A stretch of DNA of 64,000 bases from Aptenodytes patagonicus (taxonomy: Eukaryota > Chordata > Aves > Sphenisciformes > Spheniscidae). The notes under the pieces were generated by a model. That model was given only the letters and a program-made list of their open reading frames with translations, had not been told where the DNA came from and searched no databases. The stretch covers positions 119,721,794 to 119,785,793 of the forward strand of contig NC_134949.1 of the NCBI RefSeq assembly GCF_965638725.1. Direction: 5' to 3'. This document shows, piece by piece, positions 12,381 to 25,700 of the stretch. Position numbers and translations under genes: made by a program. Position 1 is the stretch's first letter, and every line of letters begins with the position of its first letter.

Positions 12381-15300
12381 CCCGATACCGTCCCGCTCGG
12401 AATTTCTGAAGTTACTTTTAACTAACACTTCCACGCGGGCTTTAAGGAAGTAGCTGTGGAGCCAGGGACGTCAATGCCCGTCAGTAACCTCAAACTGATA
12501 CCCTTCTCCTACAGCAGCTTCTTTGTGGAACGCCAAAATGCTGTACATGCGCTCTTGTCGCTGGTAAAAATACCGGTCACATTCTTAAGCCGAAACTGAT
12601 ACTTAAAAGTGTCTTCTGTGCCCACGAATGTTGTATTTATGTATTTCCTTCTTATGATTAATGAAATTTGTACTGGATATAATTAGAGAAATGAGTGGAT
12701 CCGGTCTGCTGTAATATCTAGCTGATTCCACAGACGAAAGAACGCTAAAATGGCAAACGCCTCACCACTACAGCTCTGTGTGTGCGTGTGCCTTCCTACG
12801 ACTTTTTTTGCCCTATAGCTGAAGGCGTTGCAGCCGTTTGCAACCACCCTTGACTTAGACACCAGCTGGGCCCGTTTCAGCAAGCTCGGTGCATTGCATG
12901 TAGATGCCTTGGGCTGGAATTTATTACCTGTGCGCTGCCTATCTGTCCTGAGCACTCCCTTGGACTTCCCTTTCCGACTCTTTGCCGTGCAGAGGTTGCG
13001 CTGACGTATTTTACTGGTTGCTCGCCACAGTAACAAAATGCAATGCTGACCGGGTATTTCATTACTTTACATGAAAATAATCAAAATATACAACTAGCAA
13101 GCAATTTGAGGGGCCTACGTGAAAATTAACCAGAAAAATCTAGATGCTCACCTTGCGTTTTTGTATTTGATTTAAAAGCCATACTGCTACCATTAACTTC
13201 CTGTGCTACTAGCTCAAATAGAGACTGAAGGGTAACCGGCTCAGCAATTAGATGCCAATGAACAGAAGCGAATAGAACATCTGCCTGCCTTATCATACGC
13301 TTCGTATTCATGGCCAGGGGTCTTGTGCTGTTTGTGCAGTCATTCAAGCAAATAATGAACTAAATTTCAGTGCAGGGGAACCTTTTGCTCTATTTACAGG
13401 TTTACAAATGATGCGGAAGCTTTTGTTTTGATAAAATAAACATCAGATGCTGATGTTTACCAAATATCCTGCATTCAGATTATTTTGCTAAAAATAGCTA
13501 CAGAGGAAGAGCATCCATCACTGGTAGTGATTAGTGTGACGAGCCCCGTACTTGGCTACAGCAGGTGAAGCTGCCTCAGAAATCCCAGAGGATCCTTTCA
13601 CCACCTGTAAACCTCTCCACAGCAGCACTGTTATTATTAACTGCACCCGAGACCCAAGGCGCTACTGAATTAGGTTCTATATGTAAAGAGCTAACGATGG
13701 CCGTGCTGCGCTTCGATTGATTAGTTAAGGAGGGTTTTGCTGTCCCAGCGCTGCTGAGGGGAAACCAACCAACATTTTCAAATTTGTTCAACCTGCTTTT
13801 GAGTAATGAGCTCAAGCCACTTAAGTTCTGCTGAAGTTCATTGTAACCTACACTTGGCCTGAAAATTAATCCAAAAAATCATCTGAAACCCCGTGCCTTA
13901 ATCTAATTTTTGAGCAGTTTGTTTACACTTTTTCCGAGAAGTGCTTTGGAGCCAGAAATAAAAGTAAAGGCATTCATGCCCGGTCTCACGCCTGAACGAA
14001 GAGCCACCTACGACTTTAGGGACTTGCAAGCTGCTTATCTACAATTCACGGATGTTTCATCAGTCTGACCTGGGTGAACAACTCACACCCCAGTTTCCAT
14101 TAGTTAGTGAATAGATTACTTTATGCCCGCTGGGCTTTTCTGTACTAGAGGTGGTGTGCCTCCCTCGCCGCTCACTATCCAGCAATGTGGCCAACAAACG
14201 TCACTGAGCAAACGCACTGAGATGACAGGGACTGCCACAACGCCGTGGTACAGCCCTTCTTCTTTTTTTTCCCACCTTCTCTCTCGAAAAGGTAACAAGG
14301 TTGACTTTGGTTTTCTTTGATGTGTAAGTATCCATATCTACAAAATTAAGAACTCAGAGCGTCTGCTCAAACAGTTGATTTCTATCTATTCCCAGTAAAA
14401 AAACCCCATCAACCAAAACCCCACAAAATATTCAATGCTGTCTCAATGTCCTATTCTGCCCTTTCAGCGCTCTTGATGTTCACATCCAAAATAATATACA
14501 CAACGTCGTTATTGGCTGCAGGTAAATAGCTGTAAAGAGAAGTCTAAGAAAATGTTGCTCAGGTTTCTACAGATGCATTTTTGCCTTTCAGATGATGTGT
14601 ATTTCTCAAGGCTCTTACTGTAAAAGTTAGAATCCTTTTAGGATGCACTTAAAACCCCCACCCCCCACCCCAAGCCTCAGACAACCTAATTAAGGACCTG
14701 TACCTGACATTCCTTTAAGAGTTTCTGCTGCTGTTGAGCCCGGTTTTCTCAGGCAACAGCAGAAGAAACCCCTGGATACAATCTCAGCAAACTGGCTGTT
14801 CTGGAGGAAGCCCGTTACTGCACCAGAAAGGAAAAGAAACAGTGAATGAAAATGACTGCATGTGTGGGTATTTCTCAACAGACCCAAGGAGTCAGCACTT
14901 CAGCTTTTTTACTTTCTCATTTTTTCTTGTCTTCCAGTTCTGTTTTCTTTCACAAACAGGCTCGTCCTGGGCCTCCTTTTGAAAACTCTGCAGGTAGCCT
15001 CATCCAGCTTACAGCGAGCGAGACATTAGTCTGTCACAATTAAAACAAAAAACCGATGATGTAGGACGTTCCTTTGAAATCCATGACAAATAGGTCTCTG
15101 GGGGCTGTACTGCTTCCATCACGTTCCTATCCTAGTACCTACTACGTGACATGGTTTGGCAGAAGCAAGTCAACCTCTGGCTTTTCTCAGCTAACACAGA
15201 GTACATCATCGTTCTCCATAGATTCCTCAGCTTTGCATAACTCACGAGCTTCCCCTCTGAAAGCTTACTCCTATCACATGCGTAATGTCTTCCACCTCAC

Positions 15301-18300
15301 AGAGAATGGAGGTGGAAAACGTTGCATCTGTCCAGGGATAAAAACTCTGATGAGAATTCCCAAAAGGAAGAAGAAAAAAAAACCATAGGAGAAATTGGTA
15401 ACACAGATATATTCCCCCTGTTGTGTTCCTGCCTGAAGAATTTGATGCCCAAAGTAGAACGTTTTAACAGTGGCAAGTGGATGGTCCTGCCCTGACTTGT
15501 TAATGATGCAAAGAGCAACTCTCACATTAACTTTCTGAAGCGTGCAGAAAACCGTAAAATGCATATACATCCTAGAGGAATGATTTTTCAAGATCCATTT
15601 GCTTACTGAGGCTAACAGATTATGGTAATAAACTATCATCTATTTATTCCTTAAATCTTAAAAAAAAAAAAAAAATCCCCTTTTCTAAAATGCTGAAGCA
15701 AAGCATGTGATAAACATTTTCAAGTCACATTACAGAAATAAAGGCATGCATAATATCACTCATATGCAGATACAGAACCATGATGATCTATGATGGTAAG
15801 AAAGGCTTGTTGAGAGAGGCCGTATCTTTCACTAGAACAGTAGAGAGCTGGAAAAACCCCACACAGGCTCTTCTTCAGGACTGAAATGCATAAAAACCTT
15901 TGCAGTCCTGACCTAGAGTTGGCACGCTTCTACCAGCAAATAATTTATTTGTCAAGAAATGTAGTTTTAGGGCAGACAAAACTCTTTGCCAAATCTGAAG
16001 TATTCACCATGAGTTACAGCCAAGAAGAGAAAGAGCTGGAATGTCAAAAGGATTTATCTTATTTCTTCCGAAATGGAAACAGTGACATGAACAAAAGCCC
16101 TGACACAGACACATGCACATGGTTCATGCTCCATTCACAAAACAGCAGGTAATCCTCCACAACCTAAAGCAGGGCAGCTGGGAAAGTTTGGGCTCAAATG
16201 TCCTTCTCATGTTTGGTACATCTGAGTTTTCCATATTCTACAGAGCATCCTCATTGTCTTTTGACCGTTCTGAGGTACAGCTTCCTTCCTTGCACCGGTA
16301 ACCTGTGTTATATTTTAACCTCACTAGATTGATGAAGCGGACTGAGCCAAAGTCAGATTTTGCATGACCATATCCAAGAGTGGGGGGAAATAAAAGGAAG
16401 AGGAAAAAACCCAGATGCCTTGCATGTCCATGGCACAGCTTTTAAAAAGATAAGTTGGCCTTAAAAACAATAATAAAAAAAAAGTAAGATTTTTTAGACT
16501 TCAACTCTTAACTCCCTTATGTTCAAAATATCTGTTTCGACATGATGTTCTAATATATGTGCAACCAAACACCCATATGCAGCAGTATTTCTTGTTAGAC
16601 TCAGCAATAAAGATTTCTTTTTGAAAAACGTCCCATTTTCAAGCCAGTGTATGATTTTGAGCATTTTCATATGATTGGAATCAAAAGGGAGCCAAGGTGG
16701 ACTAAGAAACAGCATAAACAAAATAGATGCTTAGATAACATGATTTATTAAATGAGACTAAGTGATTTACTCTTTGCAATTTATAAAAAGGAAAACAATC
16801 ACAACAATACAAATCTTGATTTCCGGTGTATTTTTAATCTCAAGAGATAAATGCTGTACAAAATGAACTGAAATAAAACCACGCAGCTCATTCAGTAGTG
16901 AAACAGCTGCCTCTAGGATGGGAAGCAGCAAATGCTGATCAGGACAAGAAGAACAAACCTCAGAGGACAATAGGGATGGGGAAAGTGTAAATGCTTTTGT
17001 GGTAACATCTGCTTCCATGGTACAGAAGTGAGGATGACTCTGTTAAGTCCAACACTAACCCGAAACGCTGGCAGTGTAGAGGCAGAGGCAAACTTCACTC
17101 CTCTTGAACCGCTAAAGCTTCTTCCTCACCTAATGCCTGTCCCAGCTTCGACACTGGTGAGGTCTAGAAGGGATTAAATGCTCAGGAACACAGATGCAAA
17201 GCTGCGTCATGGTTTTCCCTGGGAAAATAGCAGGAGAAACTGCCACGGATTATTCCCCACAGCTCAGAGGGTGAAACTGTGAGCATCTTCCCTGGCAACG
17301 AGGGTGCCAGACCCTCTAAGAACAGAGTTTATGACCTGAAAGGTGTTTCTAAGACACACGCTAGCTGCAACTGAGCCCATATCTCCTTCCCACCATCCCA
17401 GTCCCCAGCTGGGCTTATTTAACACACCATTTTTCGGGATTTGCAAGGGGTCAGACTGACCCCGTCTCTCTGTGGTGTAAGAAATAGCATCAGTGGGGAC
17501 AGGATCTTACCATGCTGCCGTGTGGTAGTATGAGAGGAAGAAAGGGGACAAGTGATACGGGACACCAGGGAACCCTACCCACAGCTGATGGATCAGTTGT
17601 ATGCCCAGTGTCTTGCATGTCCTTCTCCCCTCCTGTGTGCTGGCGGGTGCCCCTTCAGATACAAGAGTTTGTGATGTGTGTTCTTTTCCTTCAGGTTAAA
17701 CACTTACATGACAACAGGAGCACAGGAAAGTATCAGTTAACAGAGTGGGCTGCTTGCCTGCCCGGCAGTTTTGCCCCGGAGTTTTCCTCTTGGCCTCCAA
17801 ACAGCTCATTATCAGAAGGGAGAGCAATGATGCAGCAGCTGTGCAGCAACATCTTGCTCTCAACACCTCCAGCATACATGAGATGGGGAAATCAGCTTGC
17901 AATAAGCAGAAATATTTCCTGACCCAGATTCAGGCATCTTATAAACTTCGAGCCTCTTTCCAGCTGTAGAGATAAAACACTGTGCTGAAGCAAGAAACAG
18001 CGATAGCTGTCAGAAACAGACGTCTTCGCCCTCCCTCACTGTGTGTGGCACAACTGTTAAGGAAATTTATACGGGATTTCACAACAGAAATGAACACGTG
18101 TTTCAGTTCTGAAAGCCTCTCTACTTGATTTGTTTCATTGTTTCTGCCGAGCAAGGCAGCGCTGACTGCAAAGCCGTGCTGCAATGCAAAACGTTGCACA
18201 ACAAGCCATTTGCCGAGTGTTCTGACAAAAAGACACCTAAGTAGAGAAGTGGCATCCTCCCAACTTACACGTCCTTCCGCAGGAACCGACTGGCGCCTCT

Positions 18301-19225
18301 AGGCTTACCGAAAGGCTCCCGCAGTATCTCAGCCTGTGCAGCGCCCGTTGTCACCCTGCATAGCTGGGAGCTCTCAGGGAGCTAGGCAGGGACTTCATGC
18401 CCGGTGGCACGAAGCGCTGCAGTAACATCCACTGTGGCTGCCCAGAGCACTAAATTAGGAAAGATTGAGAAGTCTTTGAAAGACAAATCTAAGAGTTTCA
18501 TTAAAAAAAAAAAAAATCCATGTTAAATAATCCCCATTTAAACCTGGATAACAGCACTCTGCAGATAGCAAAAATACAAATTGCACAAGACTATGTTATA
18601 CTTTATTTTGAAGCTAGGGAATACATTTAATCCTACTGTATTTGAAAGTCTCCTCATGTCTTCTAAGAACAGGTGTCCACTTTTCTGAAGAAGGCAACAT
18701 GGTTCTTTATTGTCCTCGTTCACTACCCATAAGAGGGTCTTTATACATGGCTGCAACACAAATGCTAATTGACACTTGAGAGTAACGTTGCTAGAGGGGG
18801 AAATTGTATGGAAGTGCTTCAGAGGGTTTTTTTTTAATTAATAAAGTCTTGTATATTTATTCCCTTTAAACTGAAATGATTCCTTTTGAAATTCTGATGA
18901 CAGTTCTGCAGGTACTTTCTCCCAGATCATGCACCTCAAGTGGGCAGGCGTGCCATTTTACAGTCACAGTGTAGAGTCACTGCTTGTGGGACACGTTTCA
19001 TGGCATCTGTGACACTGGGGTTTCTGCACTGACACCGTGCCCTCCACTCAAAAATGATGCAAAGGTGATCAAAGGACAATACTCATTGTCAACCTTAACT
19101 CCAAATTGCTTTTGCTAATTTAAAGATTTAAATGGTGGGTAGTAGCAATGTTACCAGGGCATCTGGCGTGATGAATTTTTTCTCCCGTTGCTAAACTAAA
19201 TGATACTCCATTATTTAAACTGACA
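12381..19225. other. intergenic DNA, no gene recognised
   Basis: The sequence is AT-rich and intermixed, with many short homopolymer A runs (for example 15660-15675 and 18505-18517). Open frames up to about 136 codons (17512-17922) carry no recognisable domain and no matching splice context. No repeat family was identified. Confidence 0.55.
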
Positions 19226-19740
19226 TGAATGATAAAGTTTGATTTCCCACTTCCACACCCTCCATCCTTTTCCCTTGTCCTGTTGCAATTCCCCCCACGT
19301 CTGCCCTGTCAAGTCCTTCCAGCCGTTACCCCTAGGCAGAGCACAGCCCAGGCTCAGGTGCTGCCAGAGTTGTGGATGGTGAATCCAGCAGTTTGGGGTC
19401 ATCCCTGCCTCTCTGCACCCCTGGAAGCAGCCCTGTGGGCTGTGCAGCCCAGCTCTGCTCGACAGAGGTGGGGGATTTCCTGGGCGCTACCTCTCCCCTC
19501 CACCCCTGGGTGGCCGAGGCCTGCCCAGCTCGCTCTTCGTCCTGCGTGGGCTGAGCCGGACTGCCCTTGGCTGGCCAAGGGGAGCCGGCATCTTCTCCCA
19601 GCCCTGCGGGGTTGCCTCTGTCTCGCCCGCCCGTGGTTTCCAAAGGGGACCCACCAGACTCCCGAGCCATGAGGGTTGCTGGAGCAGAGCCGTGAGTCAG
19701 CGTGGCGAAAACTCCCCTCGCTTTCCCCACGGCAGGGCCA
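19226..19740. other. GC-rich patch, possibly regulatory
   Basis: About 500 bp of G+C-rich sequence lies inside AT-rich DNA and is open in several frames on both strands (19229-19672 plus, 19332-19844 minus). This points to composition and not to coding. A TGAGTCAGC element at 19693-19701 fits the AP-1/MARE consensus. No gene is recognised. Confidence 0.3.
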
Positions 19741-22700
19741 CGTTTTTTAATAAATTCAGTAAAAAAACCAAAAATGTGGCAGGGGTTGAAAATGGCCCAG
19801 CTGAAATAGTGTAATTGGATTTGGAAAGGGGAAGCCTGTTTCAAAAGAAAATTCCTGGGATGCTTGTTTTTAAAGTGATAGCAGCAACCTCAAGAAAACA
19901 ACAAAGCATCTGTTAGAAAATGAAGGGTAACACAAGATCTGACCTCAGGATTTACCCTAGCGTGGCTCTGTTGCCCTGCAAATATCTCACGTCCTTGAGA
20001 GGAAAATCATCTTCAGCACAACAAAATCAAGGTAAACCACTCCAGACATTTCTGAGGGCAATTTGTCACAGAGTGCAATTCCCACTGAGGTAAAAAGGGC
20101 ATATGTAAAACTGGACAGGAAGACAGCTTTCAGTCAACTAAGGCGGGCAATATTTTTTGGGCAACTTTAGTATGATTTTTGAGATGCTAGCAACTTAACC
20201 AAGTGCCAGTACCGCTTGAAGCAGGTTGTTTGTAACTGCACTATGCAGATGAAGGAGCAGGACGCTGTTTATACGACAATGCTATATGCTGGCTTCAACT
20301 GAGCCTGGGGAAATACTGTGCTAAACACACTGCAAAACCAAACTTAGAATGAATTCTAAATCTGAACAAACAAGACAGCCAAAAAAAAGTATTACTAATA
20401 ATGCTTCGTCTTCAGAGAAAGAGACTGCAACAGAGCCTGTCTTGCATCTAAATCAAAAAGATTCCAGGAGACTGCATAGTTTTGTTCATAGAGAAATAGG
20501 GTGAGCCAAAATTAGAGGCAAATTAAGAGATGGTAAAGTGCTGAATGTCTCTATTACCCAAGCGATTTCTTCAGAGGGCCAAATTATTTCTAGCCTCTGG
20601 GGGGATTTGGTCTATGCTACAGTATCCATATTCTGTATGGGAAAGCCACAGTTAAAAGCTGCCTCACTGAGGGATTCAATGAATGCTTCTGCAGATCAGT
20701 GACTTTTTTTGAAGTTGAAATAGTTGCTTTTGTATCAGTTGATTTGCTTTCAAATCCTCAGATCACACATGTTAACTGTAGAGCTTTTTTACTCTAAGAA
20801 CGTACATGAAACACATACAGGAAAAATTTTGTTGTATTTGGCTGGAGAAATGTAGAGAAAGACAGAGTTTTCCTCATGATATTCGTTCTCCTGAAGCCAC
20901 CACTTGCAAGTCAACTGTATCTGATACAAACTGAGGAAATTCATAAAGGACATGCGAACGAAAGAGTTGCTGCATAACAATTTTCAGTCTGGACATGAAG
21001 ATACCCCGTGTTATGTAATATTTACTAGCTCCAAGAGACAGCAATAAAAGAAAAAACAATAGATAGGTATATTGCAAATACAGACATAATAAAACAGAAA
21101 AGGCTGATAAAATCTCTGGATGCCAGCAGTTCCAGTGTATGGTTTATGTTCACTTTTTACTACACCCCCTTCCTGTTTGCCTGAGAACTTATCTTTGATG
21201 AAAAACCCAAACATTGTTTAAGGTCTGACTAATACTCACAAAAACAAGGACAGGTGGAGAAGGGCACGAGGACTCCCATTTCTGTACATTCTCTGATGTC
21301 TTACGAATTGGGTTACATTGCTGAATGAAGCATTACACTTACATCTGAATAAGTGATGACCTGCAATTGCTCAAGTTCGACTTTTTTGCCTAGGATAGGA
21401 TCACTTTTTACATATATAGGTAAAATTTATCACCAATTATACACAGGCAAACAGTTCTTACTAGGTTACTTGCAATGACTAATGATAAGTGTTTGGTATC
21501 CCTAACCCTCTTTGGTCTGTATTTAGGCTGACATATAAAGCAGGCTTTTTCTTTTCTTTTAAGAGCTGAGTGACATTTAAAATCAGGCATCTCAGCAAGC
21601 TCTTGTACTAAGGATTTCAGTATTTACTTTCCTTAAAAAACCTCTTCAAAATTTTCTGTTTCTTTGCACTTCTCTGCAGGAAAAGCAATTTGCTAATAAC
21701 AAGCATTAAGGAAAATTTGCACAAGGGCAGGCAAAGCAAATTTCTCTTTTGTTCAAACAAGACACTCCTTTCCTCAATTTTGTACCTCCTTTCTTCGGAG
21801 ACCCATAAGCTATTAAATTCGATTTACATCTTTCAAGTTGAATGAAACAGAATTTCTCACTTACCACTTCCAAGTACCCAACTTTGGGAGTAACCACATA
21901 GAGATATACACCCAATCATCTCAAAATTTATACAAAAGTTTAGCTTCAGCTATTGCGTATTTGTCTTCAATGGATTTACTTGTGTATAAAGGTAAATGGG
22001 TCCCAAAGCATTGAAAGAATCAGAGGTCTGAGTTGCCACTAAGTTCACGGCAGTACTTCTTTCCTCCTTGGAAATTCTTTCTATCCTCCCTGGTACACAG
22101 AATGTGTCTGAGCACGCATTGTTCTCCATCATCAAACACCGAACTGCAAAATCATACTGCAATGTGACTTTTCTATTTGCAGTCCCTTTGATAGGCTCGT
22201 TATAGGACACATTGTGGAAGCACCAAGATACTTCACCAAGAGTGAAAAAAGGGTTTTAAAAGAGTTCTGCAGTCTGGTTAATTGGATCATTCATCACCGA
22301 AATCTGTCTTTAGAGCATAGTTAGTATTTGCTTCACAGCTGATCACTGGTTATTTTAGGGGGATGAATACATTTATTAAAAAAGATTATTGGCCTATAAT
22401 TTTACAGATTTCTGCATGCACCCCATTATGAAATTGGTAAGTTACTATTAATAAAACTCCCTTCCATAAATCAACCAGCTTGAAAAAATATTTCAGTCTA
22501 GCTTCTGCATTGTAACATTTCTAATTTATTTTTTTTTTTACTCTGCATTTTTGCAACCTCTGTTTTTGATGGAGAAGGAAAAGCAGGACTTTAGCCATCT
22601 AAAACACATTACCAAGGTTGTGATAGTTAATCCCTTTAAAGAATAACCTAACTGGTCAAAGCACTCCTATAGCAAAGCAAAGACTTAGTATACCAACTTC

Positions 22701-25700
22701 ATGGTGCATCTAGCCCCATCAGTTCAAGGGGCAAGGGACCAGAGGTCATTGCTGAACCTTAACCTCTCTCACAATGGCATGCAGAACCGCCTGGCCAATT
22801 TCCTCTGGGTTTTATTTAGCAGGCATGTGGCCAGCATGGGAAGCAGCCTTTCCCACAGATGTTTAGTATAAAAGAAGCTATTTATCAGTATGAGTTATAC
22901 AGTCAGGCTGTGATTGGAATAGATCAGGTCTCAATGTAACACAGCAGTTCCCATGTTCTCTGAAACAATGGGTTACAACAGCTAAATTAAAACTAATTTG
23001 TGCCTGAAGCCTGTTTTCTTCCATAATTCTCTTTTAGGGGACACTGATTTACACCCATTTCTCACCAGGATTGATGTTGCCTGGGAGAATGGGAAGGGTC
23101 ACAGGACAGACGGTGGCACTGTCCAAGGTGACCAGCTGAACGGACCTCAGACAAACACCAGGGTTTTCTGACAGTCCAAGTCCGATCTCTGCTAACCATT
23201 CCAGCAGTTCCCTTTAATACAAGCATTTTTCTTCCCCAAAAGCCCTCTAACATGGTGGTCTTGTTGCTTTCCTTTTTTAAAAAACCCCAAAACCCCCAGA
23301 TATTAAGTCAGTCTAAGTTCATTTCCCAAAGCAATTGGACTCTGTCCTCTCACATATTTGCCTTTTGTTAGGAGAAGTACCACTGCACTTGTTTTATGTG
23401 CAAAAAGTACCTCAGACATAAATCGTTAGGTTCTTCTGGGACCACAAGGACCATGGGTATTAATCCGTGGTAAATTGTCGGATTGGACAAATTCTCCATT
23501 AGGCCTATGAATGTCTCTGAATGTAAGACTTACTTCTCTCTAATGTAATGAGACAGATTGTTTAGATATGTTTTTTGATGTACATCTTTGCAGCACATTG
23601 GAAAACATTTGGATTCGGCCTGCTCTCTCTTCAGTGATTTATATTTACCTCAGAGAGACAATTTTCTTCCCTTGCCATACCTGTGTGAGGGCAGTGGTCT
23701 TCAACAACACCACAAGAACTTACTAGCATCTACAAAGATGAACAATCTTGAACCATTGCCTTGCGTATTCTTACTTCTGTCCTTCACCCTAAAGCCACAT
23801 GGGTCCTTTATAACCACAAAGAGCAAGAAAGTTTCTCTTGTAAAGTTTGCCTTGCAACTGTGATAAATATAATCAAATTTACTGATTTACTGAACTGATT
23901 AGACTGAAAACATTGTAAAACAATCATTGCAGCACTTGCAATTAGAAAAAAATATATAAACTTTCTGGGGCAGGCAGGGGAGAACTGGCATGAGTTTAAG
24001 CAGCACACTTCATTTCTGGGGCTGTAACCGAGCCATCCTAAACCTGGGCACTTTCAGAGCCCAGGTTTTAAATCTAGTCCTTGCAGAGGGGTTTGAGAAA
24101 TTAACGTTTTTATCCTCATTTTCTTAAGTTCTAGAGCTTTTTAAAAGCCTCCAGGCTCTGCTTTGAGCCAGAAAAAGTAGAACTCCCTGGATGAGAGCTA
24201 CAGAAATCTGTATCCTCCCCCAGTCAAACCAGCTCTATCCTTTTTCTTCCCCGGCAGTCACTGACCCAGCCCGTGCCTGTGTTCCCCACGCTGAGGCCGG
24301 ATGGTCCCAGGGCTAACAGAAGGATTGTGAGACCCAGGAGAGCCACCGGCTGCTCCAACCCTGGCTCTGCTGCTGCATCAGCCCTGAAAACTGCTGGATG
24401 CAATGTTGCACTCAACTCTGAACCTCTGAGCCCATGGAGATGGAGTGTCAGAGCTTTCGCCAAGAAACCCTACTGAGTTTCAAATTAGCATAGTAGAAGA
24501 GAGATGCTTCAAAGGCTTATGCATTTAACCACATTTGGGCAAAATTTCATGAGCAAAGCAGTTTTTCCACAGAGACACACACAGCTCTCCCTGTCCAGAA
24601 GTCAAGTTGCTGATACAAAGCATGACAATCTTGCCCTGTCCCAGTAGAACACTTGTAAGAATTCAGGGACATGGGAAAACGCATCATGCCACAATTATCT
24701 TGAGAACAGATGACTCTTTTCTTTTTTTGGCAGAAGTGTTAAAAAAACACATCAGTAACTGTAAAATAAAACTGCAAGTATTCACCCTGAGGCAGAGGCC
24801 TGGCATAAGAAATTTCAGAGCACTGAAAAATAATTTACCCCAGCAGAAGCAGGATTTTACAAGGGAAATTGTTGGCCAAATGTAACTATTGGCAGCATTG
24901 CCAGCTCTGCTTATAAGAAATAACGCGCCTATGCAAATCAGCCAGTTCTTGAAAATTTACAGACCCCAAATGCTGTCCCTCAGTCATACAGCCAAAAGGA
25001 AAGTTTATTACTTCAAGAGATGTTAGCCATGTTTTGAGTAATGTCTTTTCAGGAAAAGCTTATAAAAGATAAAGAAAAAAGAGAACTCAGCTGGCACAGT
25101 GTTACTAGAAGACACTTGCTAATGCCTCCAGCTGCTCCGCTACCACTCTTTTCTATTCCCCCAGTTTCAACTGCAGTAACGTCTTTCCCAGGCAGGGTGA
25201 GGCCCCTTCAGGTCAGGACTGTGACCACATGTTGTCTGCCTCCTCAGTTTCAGCACAGCTCTTTCAGCACACCTCTAAAGCAGTCATACAGGTTTCCTTT
25301 GTGCTCGAGCCTCTCCTCAGCATGTACTGATTGTCACTGCAACGTCACTTCGCAAGGGACTGTGGAGAATGAGGGCTAGACTGTGCTTTGAGCCTCTTTA
25401 CAGGCAGACCCCTGCCATGCCCATGTCCTTCATGGGTGGGGGTTGATGCTTTGCTCAGAGAGAACACGGTGAACATCTTAATGCAATGCCTTTGGCACTT
25501 TGAAAAGCAAGATAATATTATCTTTCTCTTCTTTGCTCTCCAGTCTCTTGTAGTATGTGTAATATACAGAAAGACACTGTGAATTTCTAGTTGTCTTTAT
25601 CAAATGCCAGAAGATACACAGGAGCTCGCCTTCAAGACACAAATCTATATGAAAACGGACTTCAGGGGTTTTGCTGTGCACTGCTATAACTTGCTTGTTA

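Noticed and set aside
11972..12434. Possible CYYR1 first exon in the 12 kb CpG island
   Set aside because: Neither minus-strand frame contains a signal peptide or ending like the CYYR1 first exon. Only the promoter hypothesis is kept.
21950..22210. Minus-strand 86-codon frame with balanced, protein-like composition
   Set aside because: No motif or family could be named and nothing adjacent continues it.
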